A stretch of DNA of 64,000 bases, from positions 62,001-126,000 of the forward strand of contig CAKSAM010000002.1 of assembly GCA_934436245.1 (NCBI GenBank), in the 5' to 3' direction. This document shows positions 35,966-43,256 of the stretch, piece after piece. The translations under genes and the position numbers were made by a program. Source of the DNA: an uncultured Acetatifactor sp. (GTDB lineage Bacteria; Bacillota; Clostridia; Lachnospirales; Lachnospiraceae). How positions within the stretch are numbered: position 1 is the stretch's first letter; the number at the start of each line of letters is the position of its first letter. The notes beneath the pieces are model-generated. The model searched no databases. It was not told where the DNA came from and was given only the letters and a program-made list of their open reading frames with translations.

Positions 35966-37018
35966 TTAAACATTTTTTACAATTTCAAGTTCCGGTCTCT
36001 GCAGTAGATCAACAAATTCATTTTTATCATTTTTCAGAATCGGTCGGGAGTATTTATTAGGGTGAATGATAAGTACTTCCCAGATGGTACCGTCATTTAA
36101 CTGAACATTGGTTCCAATCTGGGCATCAGCAATTCGTTTCATGATCGGCATCAATAATTCTACATCATATTTATCCAGGCTCTTTTCAAAATTACCCAGA
36201 ATCTGCAACGGTGTAAGGGCATTGCGGTAGGTTCTTGGGGATGCCATTGCAATATAGGCATCAATAATTGCTATATATCGGGCATAAACATCAATTTTCT
36301 GACCGGACATATGATAGGGATAGCCACTGCCGTCCAGACGTTCATGATGCATGATCACAGCATTTTTTACATGTTCATTCAGCTCCTGGCTGCGCACCGT
36401 AGTATAACCCACAACGGGATGGGTTTTGATTACTTTGAATTCCTCGTCAGTAAGCTTCCCGGGTTTCCATAGTAATTCATAAGGAAGCTGGAGCTTGCCG
36501 ATGTCATAATAGAATCCACAAAGGATCAGAGTGTTTTTTTCCTCTTCATTCATGGATAACCAATCCGCAAAGGTTCCTGCCAGGAGAGCAGCATTTAATC
36601 CCTGCGTGTAGGTAAGCTCATCCTCACTTGGCATCAGATTATACAGATAATCCAATAAAACAGGACCGGAAGAGATATAATAATACAATTCTTTGTAAAT
36701 TGTAAGCAAAATAATATCAGCCGGTTTTCTTCCCATGATCAGGAGCTGCTTCATTGCCAGCTTGTATTGACCCAGAAATAAAGGATATGCCTGCTCAAAG
36801 GCTTTAAAATTAGAGTCAAAACGGATCTTTTCATAATGGGTTGTGGCAAAATCAATATCCTCCATTACTGTAACACACACAAGATTATAACGCTTCAGCT
36901 TTTCGATAATCTGTGGTGTGACAGTTGTTCCCGCAGGATAAATAACACGATCCTGATCCAGAATATCTTCTCCGAGAACCATGTCCGGCTGCAGTTCCAT
37001 TTTTGTAATAACTTTCAA
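35966..37018 (-). CDS. HD-GYP-type protein with altered metal ligands
   Basis: The 350-aa protein has an N-terminal region of about 130 aa and an HD-GYP domain. The expected LLHDIGK motif reads FYYDIGKLQLP, so the HD histidine is tyrosine; the first family histidine, expected near TYTQGLNAALLAG, also appears lost. THPVVGYTTV, MHHERLDGSGYP and the rest are kept. HD-GYP proteins normally hydrolyse cyclic dinucleotides; this one may bind without cutting. The start is TTG after GAGGAGG, with a - strand promoter AGTATA...AGTCAA complement at 37049-37076. Confidence 0.8.
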   Translation of the reverse strand: MKVITKMELQPDMVLGEDILDQDRVIYPAGTTVTPQIIEKLKRYNLVCVTVMEDIDFATTHYEKIRFDSNFKAFEQAYPLFLGQYKLAMKQLLIMGRKPADIILLTIYKELYYYISSGPVLLDYLYNLMPSEDELTYTQGLNAALLAGTFADWLSMNEEEKNTLILCGFYYDIGKLQLPYELLWKPGKLTDEEFKVIKTHPVVGYTTVRSQELNEHVKNAVIMHHERLDGSGYPYHMSGQKIDVYARYIAIIDAYIAMASPRTYRNALTPLQILGNFEKSLDKYDVELLMPIMKRIADAQIGTNVQLNDGTIWEVLIIHPNKYSRPILKNDKNEFVDLLQRPELEIVKNV

Positions 37019-37048
37019 AGGTATGCCCTCCTCGTTTGTACTAATTCA

Positions 37049-37115
37049 AGTATAAAATATCATGCTAAAAAGTCAAGCAACAAAAATTGTATTATTCCTT
37101 AATCTATGCTATACT
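37049..37115. promoter_or_regulatory. divergent promoters between the HD-GYP gene and the 37176 gene
   Basis: On the - strand TTGACT (37071-37076), a 16-bp spacer and TATACT (37049-37054) serve the HD-GYP gene. On the + strand TTGTAT (37087-37092), a 17-bp spacer and TATACT (37110-37115) serve 37176 and the genes after it. The -35 boxes are 10 bp apart, so the two promoters may compete. Confidence 0.65.
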
Positions 37116-37175
37116 AGAACAAAACATTTTTACAGATACAGTTTTCGATGGTACAAATTATTAAGGACAATATTT

Positions 37176-37499
37176 ATGGCAGGAAAGCTTAAGTTTGCGT
37201 CAGATCTCTATTTGGGAGAGAGCATTGCATCCGAAAAACTGGATAAACTAAAAGTACAACTGGAGAGGAAGCCTTTTTTGTCGAATGTATATCTCATTAC
37301 TCCGGCCAGAAACCCATCAGACCAATTGGATATTTTTGATGCCAGGCAGCTGATCCAGCCTCATTATAAAAATGAAAGTTTTCTGGTTCTGGGAATTGCA
37401 TCCGGCTATGAGGAGGCACTACAGCTGATCGAACAGATTGCCAGGGAATGCATGGAAACCAGAGGAGACTGTAATCTGCGGGAGTATTTACTATGCTGA
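37176..37499 (+). CDS. hypothetical protein, 107 aa
   Basis: Not recognised by name. The soluble product begins AGKLKFASDLYLGESI and has an alpha/beta look (NVYLITPARNPSDQLDIFD, SFLVLGIASGYEEAL). Its 3' end overlaps the DUF2953 gene by 7 nt, and it has a good promoter, so it is very likely expressed. It may be a Clostridia-specific companion of the DUF2953-gerW pair. Confidence 0.7.
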   Translation: MAGKLKFASDLYLGESIASEKLDKLKVQLERKPFLSNVYLITPARNPSDQLDIFDARQLIQPHYKNESFLVLGIASGYEEALQLIEQIARECMETRGDCNLREYLLC

Positions 37500-38380
37500 C
37501 GATTCTTTTCAAAATATTTAGTATCCTGGGAATGATACTCCTGATTCTTCTGGGAATTGCACTTTTGCTCATCCTTCTGGTTTTGTTTTTCCCGGTTTTC
37601 TATAAAACCATTGGAAAAAGGAATTCCGGTGAGCAACAGTTTTCCGTAAAGGCCAACTGGCTGTTTGGACTTTTGAGACTGTCTTACGATTATCCGGTTC
37701 CCGGGAAACTGGTTATAAAATTACTATTTTTAACCATATATGATTCCACTGTAGAAAAATCACCGCGAGCCAGAGAAGAGAAAATAACCGCAGCAGAGAA
37801 AACAACTACGACAGCCGGTGATGGAGCTGCTGATTCCGGGGAAAAGGATGCTGTTGCGGCAGAGTTCTCAGAGTTGGCGGCACGGGACAATGAACAGGAA
37901 CAGCATGAGCCGACAGATGATCCCACAGAGCGTTCACACACATTTTTTGATAAAATCAGATACACAGTACAGAAAATTTATGATAAAATCAAACATATTC
38001 TGCAAAATATTTCTTTTTATAAAGGATTGTGGGATGATCCGGATACGCAGGAGCTTCTACGACATGCATGCCATCGTATTGGCTGCATTTTAAAAAGTCT
38101 CCGTCCCAGAAGGCTTCAGGTAAATGCGATATTCGGAACCGGTTCTCCGGATACTACGGGATATCTGTACGGAATCTACGGTATGCTGCTTCCAAAGATC
38201 GGAAAGGGAATCTGCATTACGCCGGATTTTGAACAGGTCATTCTGGAGGGCAATTTTAAAGCATCCGGACATTTTACGGTTGCCTGGATAGCATTTCATG
38301 CTGCCCGGTTGTTTTTTGACCAGAGATTACGCATATTACAAGATAGAATCAGACAATTTAAAAAGACTCAGAAAAAATAA
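37493..38380 (+). CDS. DUF2953 membrane protein (YtfI-like)
   Basis: The 295-aa protein has one strong membrane segment at residues 8-36, an acidic, Ala/Glu/Thr-rich linker around 85-145, and a C-terminal DUF2953-type region (FGTGSPDTTGYLYGIYGML). In B. subtilis the ytfI (DUF2953) gene precedes ytfJ/gerW, as here, which suggests a sporulation role. The biochemical role is unknown. Confidence 0.8.
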   Translation: MLTILFKIFSILGMILLILLGIALLLILLVLFFPVFYKTIGKRNSGEQQFSVKANWLFGLLRLSYDYPVPGKLVIKLLFLTIYDSTVEKSPRAREEKITAAEKTTTTAGDGAADSGEKDAVAAEFSELAARDNEQEQHEPTDDPTERSHTFFDKIRYTVQKIYDKIKHILQNISFYKGLWDDPDTQELLRHACHRIGCILKSLRPRRLQVNAIFGTGSPDTTGYLYGIYGMLLPKIGKGICITPDFEQVILEGNFKASGHFTVAWIAFHAARLFFDQRLRILQDRIRQFKKTQKK

Positions 38381-38403
38381 TTGCTTAAAGCAGGAGGTTA
38401 ATT

Positions 38404-38826
38404 ATGGCAGATAAAGAAAATCAGTTCCAGGGTGTTGTTGAATCTCTTCTAAAGGGAATGGACACTGTGCTTTCTACCAAAACAGTGGTAGGTGAAGCTA
38501 CAAAAATCGGGGATACCATTATTTTGCCTTTAGTAGATGTTACTTTTGGTGTAGGTGCCGGTGCAGGCAATAATACCGAAAAAAAATCCGCTTCCGGAGC
38601 CGGAGGTCTGGGTGGTAAGATGACTCCCAGCGCTGTTCTGGTAATAAAAAACGGTTCTACCAAGTTGGTAAATATAAAAAATCAGGATACTGTTACCAAG
38701 ATTCTGGATATGATTCCTGACATTGTAGATAAATTTACGCAGCCGAAAGAAAAAGAAGATATGTCTGATGCGGAAGTTGTTGATATTGCATTTCCGGAAG
38801 ATGAGAAAACCACAGAAGACAAGTAA
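38404..38826 (+). CDS. ytfJ: GerW family sporulation protein (YtfJ)
   Basis: The 140-aa protein has the family's glycine-rich core FGVGAGAGNN...GAGGLGGKMTPSAVL and an acidic tail. YtfJ/GerW is made in sporulating cells and is needed for proper germination in B. subtilis. GCAGGAGG precedes the ATG. Together with the YlbJ gene this marks the organism as a likely spore former. Confidence 0.9.
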   Translation: MADKENQFQGVVESLLKGMDTVLSTKTVVGEATKIGDTIILPLVDVTFGVGAGAGNNTEKKSASGAGGLGGKMTPSAVLVIKNGSTKLVNIKNQDTVTKILDMIPDIVDKFTQPKEKEDMSDAEVVDIAFPEDEKTTEDK

Positions 38827-38881
38827 TATTTAATATACTCTGCATATAATAAAGTGAGAATAGTCTGAATCCGGATGGATT

Positions 38882-39025
38882 ATGAAAAAGATCATTGGTC
38901 TGATATTCTTTTTTGTTGCTGTCGGTATGTTACTCATGCTGATCATACACAATCGATTCATCGGTCTGATCATGGTAGCTCTTTTATTATTTGCAGGGTA
39001 TTATCTTTTCTGTGGTTGTGAGTAA
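38882..39025 (+). CDS. small two-segment membrane protein, 47 aa
   Basis: MKKIIGLIFFFVAVGML starts the frame; two hydrophobic segments (about residues 4-21 and 26-43) are split by a short HNRF turn, and it ends FCGCE. A weak GGATGG site lies before the ATG. It fits between gerW and the J-domain-like gene with 11 bp to the latter. Such mini membrane proteins are common near sporulation genes; function unknown. Confidence 0.55.
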   Translation: MKKIIGLIFFFVAVGMLLMLIIHNRFIGLIMVALLLFAGYYLFCGCE

Positions 39026-39036
39026 GAGGGTGCAAT

Positions 39037-39594
39037 ATGATTGATTGGGAAGAGGTCATCAGGGCGGAAAGTTCTGAAGACCTAAGAGACATAAAGTTAT
39101 GGCTGTTTCAGGAGAATATGCGCCTGAAACAGGAATACGCTGAGATGGAACAGGAGCGTACGGAGCTGGAACAGGCCAGGAACAAGTTCCTGGATGAGAG
39201 AGTGAAGCTGCGGGACGAGCTGGATGAACTGAACCGCCGCACTGTCATGGAGCGCAAACGGCTGAAAGAAGAGAATCTGTTCTTCGAAAAGAAAATGGCC
39301 ATTTTACAAGAGGGATTCCGACAGCTGGAGGAAGACCGGAAAAAGTTCGAAAGAGAACGGCAGGCGCTTATGGAAGAAGCCAGAGAACATCAGGCGGAGC
39401 AAGGTCTTGAGGAAAGCAGTTTTACAGCCGTACAACTTTTATTCCGTGGTGTGAACAATCCGCTCGCATTACGAAAAAGATATCGGGATCTGATCAAAAT
39501 TTTTCATCCGGACAACCTGTTTGGCGATGGAGAACTGGCTGGTCAGATTAACAAAGAATATTTAAAACGAAAACAGGAAGAGCGGTTTTGGTGA
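39037..39594 (+). CDS. coiled-coil protein with a J-domain-like C-terminus
   Basis: Of 185 aa, residues 1-125 form a long charged coiled coil (EMEQERTELEQARNKFL). The last 45 contain LRKRYRDLIKIFHPDNLFGD: the HPD tripeptide after a basic helix is the DnaK-contacting motif of J-domains. A normal J-domain has about 70 aa, so only helices II-III seem present. It could recruit DnaK to a target held by the coiled coil; that is inference. GAGGGTGCAAT precedes the ATG. Confidence 0.7.
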   Translation: MIDWEEVIRAESSEDLRDIKLWLFQENMRLKQEYAEMEQERTELEQARNKFLDERVKLRDELDELNRRTVMERKRLKEENLFFEKKMAILQEGFRQLEEDRKKFERERQALMEEAREHQAEQGLEESSFTAVQLLFRGVNNPLALRKRYRDLIKIFHPDNLFGDGELAGQINKEYLKRKQEERFW

Positions 39595-39618
39595 CGATAT
39601 CATAAAAACGTAAAAAAT

Positions 39619-39651
39619 AAGCCAGAAATGATATTTTCATTTCTGGCTTTC
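39619..39651. terminator. bidirectional terminator between the J-domain-like gene and rpmB
   Basis: AAGCCAGAAATGA pairs with TCATTTCTGGCTT around a short loop, with A- and T-rich flanks on both sides, as fits two convergent genes. Confidence 0.8.
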
Positions 39652-39676
39652 TAAAACCTAATATTATCGTAGAAGA

Positions 39677-39862
39677 TTAAGCTCTCTCAACTTTACCAGA
39701 TTTTAAGCAGCTGGTGCAGACATGCATTCTTCTAGCTCCGCCGTTAACCTTGCACTTAACGCTCTTAACATTAGAGTTCCAAATTGCGTTGCTTCTTCTA
39801 TGAGAATGGCTTACGTTGTTACCGAAATGAACGCCCTTACCACAAATATCACATTTAGCCAT
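39677..39862 (-). CDS. rpmB: 50S ribosomal protein L28
   Basis: The 61-aa product MAKCDICGKGVHFGNNVSHS carries the N-terminal CxxC pair and a second CTSC near the C-terminus, the zinc-binding form of L28. The ATG at 39862 follows GGAGGTG; the frame is open further 5' but that part is not L28. Divergent from the yloU-fakA pair, the same arrangement as in B. subtilis. Confidence 0.95.
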   Translation of the reverse strand: MAKCDICGKGVHFGNNVSHSHRRSNAIWNSNVKSVKCKVNGGARRMHVCTSCLKSGKVERA

Positions 39863-40120
39863 CTTGACACCTCCTCGATCTAACGCGCATTTACGCTTAC
39901 TTTTAAACAATTTTTTTCATTAAAATACGTGTGAATGCTCACAACATTGATATATTAACAGAAAACCAAAATAAAAGCAAGCAAAAAATATTTATTTTTT
40001 TTATTTTTATGTTTCTTTTTCATGACAAAGCTGTTAAAATACATTTATATATGTCTGAACTTAATGATAAGGCAGAGATATCGGAAGAAACAAGTGATCC
40101 GAATATAAAGGAGGTTCTAT

Positions 40121-40480
40121 ATGAAAGGTTCTTCTATGAATACCCATATGGGAAATATTGTCATTGATAATGAAGTCATTGCACAGTATGCCGGCAGTGT
40201 TGCGGTAGAGTGCTTTGGTATCGTAGGTATGGCCGGAGTCAGCATGAAGGATGGTCTGGTGAAACTGCTTAAGATGGACAGCATCACCAGAGGTATCAAT
40301 GTGTCCCTGGACAAAAATAAACTGGTTCTGGATTTCCACGTGATCGTAGCGTATGGCGTCAGCATTTTAGCTGTTACAGACAATCTGATCAGTAATGTGA
40401 AATACAAAGTGGAAGAATTTACCGGTATTGAAATCAAAAAGATCAACATCTTTGTCGAAGGTGTAAGAGTGATTGATTAA
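40121..40480 (+). CDS. Asp23/Gls24 family protein (YloU)
   Basis: The 119-aa protein has the DUF322 pattern: GNIVIDNEVIAQYAGSVA, then VECFGIVGMAG and a C-terminal VNIFVEGV-like strand. Family members are abundant stress or envelope-associated proteins. It lies between divergent rpmB and the fakA gene, with which it almost overlaps, as in other Firmicutes. AAGGAGG precedes the ATG. Confidence 0.88.
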   Translation: MKGSSMNTHMGNIVIDNEVIAQYAGSVAVECFGIVGMAGVSMKDGLVKLLKMDSITRGINVSLDKNKLVLDFHVIVAYGVSILAVTDNLISNVKYKVEEFTGIEIKKINIFVEGVRVID

Positions 40481-40493
40481 GGAGGAAGTAATT

Positions 40494-42170
40494 GTGGCTT
40501 TACAGCAAATCGACGCTAAGATGCTTTCCAAGATGTTCTTAGCCGGCGCCAAGAATTTAGAGAATAAGAAGGAATGGATCAACGAACTGAATGTATTTCC
40601 CGTCCCCGACGGAGATACTGGAACCAATATGACCATGACGATCATGTCTGCGGCCAGAGAGGTTTCCGCACTGGGAGAAGATGCCGACATGGCAGCTTTA
40701 TGCAAAGCAATTTCCAGTGGCTCCCTGCGTGGTGCCAGAGGTAACTCCGGTGTTATCCTGTCTCAGTTGTTCCGAGGTTTTACCAAGAGTATTAAAGAAG
40801 AACAGGTACTGGATGTTCCCGTTCTGAGCCGTGCATTTGAAAAAGCGGTTGAGACGGCATACAAGGCTGTTATGAAGCCGAAGGAAGGTACGATCCTTAC
40901 CGTAGCAAGAGGAGCTTCCGATAAGGCGAAGGAATTGTGTGAAGATGGTGCAGAGGATCTGGAGCAGTTTTTAGGAGCTGTGATCGAACATGCACGTTAT
41001 GTTCTCAGCCAGACTCCTGAAATGTTGCCGGTATTAAAACAGGCAGGCGTTGTGGATTCCGGCGGACAGGGTCTGGTAGAAGTTTTAAGCGGTGCTTATG
41101 ATGCATTTCTTGGTAAAGAGATTGATCTGACAGTAGCGCCTGCTGCAAAAGCAGAAGATACTAAAAGTTCTCTGGAAGTACAGGCAGAAGCGGAGATTAA
41201 GTTCGGTTATTGTACCGAATTCATCATTCTGTTAAACAAGCCTTTCAATGTAAAAGCAGAAATGGACTTCAAAGCATTCTTAGAGTCCATCGGTGATTCT
41301 ATTGTATGTGTTGCAGATGACGATGTGGTCAAGGTACATGTACATACCAACGATCCCGGTCTGGCAATCCAGAAGGCATTGAAGTATGGTGCATTATCCA
41401 ATATGAAGATTGATAATATGCGCTTAGAGCATCAGGAGAAGCTGTTCAAGCTCTCCGAGAAGGAAGCAGCGCAGAAGAAAGCCGAGGAAGAGAAGGCAGC
41501 ACAGCCTCCCAAGGAAGTAGGATTCCTGGCAGTATCTGTCGGTGATGGCTTAAGTGAGCTGTTTAAGAGTCTCGGGGTGGATTACATCATCGAAGGAGGA
41601 CAGACAATGAACCCCAGCACTGCTGATATTCTTGATGCGGTGGACAAAGTCAATGCGAAGACGATCTTCGTCCTTCCGAATAACAAGAATATCATTCTTG
41701 CAGCTAATCAGGCCGCAGAACTGATGACTGATAAGGAACTTTTAGTCATTCCTACCAAGACCATTCCCCAAGGCATCACTGCTGTGATCAACTTTGTACC
41801 AGAATTGTCTGTGGAAGAGAATGAGGAGACCATGCTTCGTGAGATCAAGAATGTCAAGACTGGTCAGGTGACCTATGCGGTACGAGATACCGTGATCGAT
41901 GACAAGGAGATCAAGAAGGATGACTTCATGGGTATCGGTGATCAGGGGATTGTAGCCGTTGGCACTGATATGGTAAAGGTGACCCGTGATATGATCGCAG
42001 AGCTGGTGGATGAGGATTCTGAGCTGATCAGCGTATATTATGGCTGTGATGTGGCAGAGGATGCGGCAGAGGCATTGCGTGCGGATCTGGAAGATACTTA
42101 TCCTGCATGTGATATTGAACTGCAGTATGGTGGACAACCCATTTATTACTATACTGTTTCTGTTGAGTAA
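40494..42170 (+). CDS. fatty acid kinase FakA-like, DAK2 domain protein (YloV)
   Basis: The N-terminal DAK2 domain has NVFPVPDGDTGTNM, the nucleotide/Mg site of dihydroxyacetone-kinase-like enzymes, and RGARGNSGVILSQ. The C-terminal half (DUF1949-like and DegV-like part) ends in YGGQPIYYYTVSVE. With a DegV/FakB partner, FakA phosphorylates fatty acids for lipid synthesis; a DegV gene lies at 45408. The GTG at 40494 follows AAGGAGGAAG; the TTG at 40473 is inside that site. About 558 aa, normal length. Confidence 0.9.
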   Translation: MALQQIDAKMLSKMFLAGAKNLENKKEWINELNVFPVPDGDTGTNMTMTIMSAAREVSALGEDADMAALCKAISSGSLRGARGNSGVILSQLFRGFTKSIKEEQVLDVPVLSRAFEKAVETAYKAVMKPKEGTILTVARGASDKAKELCEDGAEDLEQFLGAVIEHARYVLSQTPEMLPVLKQAGVVDSGGQGLVEVLSGAYDAFLGKEIDLTVAPAAKAEDTKSSLEVQAEAEIKFGYCTEFIILLNKPFNVKAEMDFKAFLESIGDSIVCVADDDVVKVHVHTNDPGLAIQKALKYGALSNMKIDNMRLEHQEKLFKLSEKEAAQKKAEEEKAAQPPKEVGFLAVSVGDGLSELFKSLGVDYIIEGGQTMNPSTADILDAVDKVNAKTIFVLPNNKNIILAANQAAELMTDKELLVIPTKTIPQGITAVINFVPELSVEENEETMLREIKNVKTGQVTYAVRDTVIDDKEIKKDDFMGIGDQGIVAVGTDMVKVTRDMIAELVDEDSELISVYYGCDVAEDAAEALRADLEDTYPACDIELQYGGQPIYYYTVSVE

Positions 42171-42187
42171 ATTGAGAGTTTACGCGA

Positions 42188-42339
42188 GCAATGAGCCGCA
42201 CATAGGCATAGTGAGGACAGCGATGGGCGCTTGCGCACAAATCGCTGTCTTTACTTTTGCGTATGCGGCGAACGCCGCGGTATGAAGTAAGATTGGCAGC
42301 GTTTTTGCTGACAATCTTATGAATAGCGTGGCTCATTGC
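42188..42339. ncRNA. candidate multibranch RNA element just after fakA
   Basis: GCAATGAGCC (42188-42197) pairs perfectly with GGCTCATTGC (42330-42339). Inside are three hairpins: GACAGCGAT with ATCGCTGTC (42216-42249), GCGGC-GAAC-GCCGC (42265-42278), and TAAGATTG with CAATCTTA (about 42287-42319). The first is followed by a T-rich stretch and may also terminate fakA. Together they fold as a closed four-way structure. No known RNA family came to mind. Confidence 0.5.
42216..42258 (+). terminator. probable terminator of yloU-fakA
   Basis: GACAGCGAT and ATCGCTGTC with an inner GCGC-TT-GCGC form a strong stem, followed by CTTTACTTTTG. It lies 46 bp after the fakA stop. Confidence 0.6.
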
Positions 42340-42433
42340 GAAGAATTGCCAATAAATATGGAGCGCCCTTTGCGACACATTTATGAATTGAGTGCATGGC
42401 TCGTAACGTAGGGTTGCCATAGACCCCACGAAC

Positions 42434-42666
42434 GCCCACGGAGAACGGAATGTCCTTCCTCGATGTGAGGTCTCCCGGTGGGAATTTTCTAACGAAAAGT
42501 GAGTAGCGGTTCTAATCCGTACGGGCACGGCTCCAGTTGCCATCCATGGCAACATCCAGATGCCTTGAACGTCCTGTTCGCTCCACCCTGTCTTTCAACA
42601 TTTTTCGAGAAAATATCACCACCTCCCGACAAACATCTTCGGAAGGACATTCCATCCGCCGTGGGC
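42434..42666. repeat. long imperfect inverted-repeat element A (233 bp)
   Basis: Outer arms GCCCACGG (42434-42441) and CCGTGGGC (42659-42666), then a symmetric 5-nt gap on both sides, then GGAATGTCCTTCC (42447-42459) and GGAAGGACATTCC (42641-42653). Further in, GGTGG...TTTTCTAACGAAAA faces TTTTCGAGAAAAT...CCACC, and the tip is GTTGCCAT-CC-ATGGCAAC (42536-42553). Short frames on both strands across it look non-coding. A second hairpin TTTTGAAA-AGC-TTTCAAAA follows at 42675-42693. Confidence 0.6.
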
Positions 42667-42720
42667 TTTCTGCGTTTTGAAAAGCTTTCAAAAACCAGTA
42701 GTCCTGCCAAGGGCTATTAT

Positions 42721-42961
42721 TTTCATAAAAATACTTATTTTACTAATTTTATGAAAAAAATTCTTAAAATACATTTCCTTTTTTCATAAATTCTATAATA
42801 TCTCGAATTTTATGAAATTTATTAGTTTTGAAATATAAAAAATGGGGTTATTTTTCATAAAAGCAACAATTATAACAATTTTTATGAAAATGCAGAACTT
42901 GACTCTTCCGCACATGTATTCTAAAATGCTCTACCTAAATAATTGGGATGTTTTTCATAAA
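42721..42961. repeat. alternating TTTCATAAA / TTTATGAAA inverted pairs
   Basis: TTTCATAAA lies at 42721, 42782, 42853 and 42953; its reverse complement TTTATGAAA lies at 42748, 42809 and 42881. The first three of each form pairs offset by 27, 27 and 28 bp: about 10-bp arms and 17-18-bp loops whose sequences are unrelated to one another. The region is very AT-rich and non-coding. Confidence 0.75.
42899..42927 (+). promoter_or_regulatory. promoter pointing into element B and recG
   Basis: TTGACT (42899-42904), a 17-bp spacer and TAAAAT (42922-42927). A transcript would start about 30 bp before element B and run to recG, so element B would be its 5' leader. Confidence 0.55.
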
Positions 42962-42964
42962 CCA

Positions 42965-43195
42965 GCAGAAAAGGACTGCTACCCCGGGCGTAGATGCGGC
43001 GGAGACTGTGAGATTTTCTTGGAAAGTGGTTGAGCCGCAGGGGCAACGCGAACACGATGTTCGCGTTAGCCGGTAAGCGACATGGATGGCAGCGTAAAGG
43101 CGGCCCCGTCATGATGAAAAGCACTTCGCCACTTTCCTTTAGAAAATCCACAGTTGTAGCTAGCATCCGAGTCCGGGGCGGGCAGCCCTTTCTGC
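42965..43195. repeat. long imperfect inverted-repeat element B (231 bp)
   Basis: Paired blocks from outside in: GCAGAAA with TTTCTGC, CCCCGG (42982) with CCGGGG (43173), GATGC (42993) with GCATC (43163), ACTGTG (43005) with CACAGT (43149), GATTTTCT (43012) with AGAAAATC (43141), GGAAAGTGG (43021) with CCACTTTCC (43129). The tip holds AACGCGAACA-CGA-TGTTCGCGTT (43045-43067). Size and order match element A, and both right arms run into CTTTCTGCGT. Confidence 0.65.
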
Positions 43196-43256
43196 GTGGA
43201 TTTTAGAACAACTATTTCACTAACTTTCAATTTAGTTATAGAAAAGAGGGACCGGT

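Noticed and set aside
42489..42789. Open frames of 73 and 96 codons on opposite strands inside the fakA-recG gap
   Set aside because: They follow from the symmetry of inverted-repeat element A, lack ribosome sites, and read as low-quality, Ser/Pro/Arg-rich sequence.
42721..42961. CRISPR-like appearance of constant words with variable spacers
   Set aside because: The constant words are 9-10 bp, alternate in orientation and are irregularly spaced; there is no direct repeat of 24-37 bp and no cas gene in the window.
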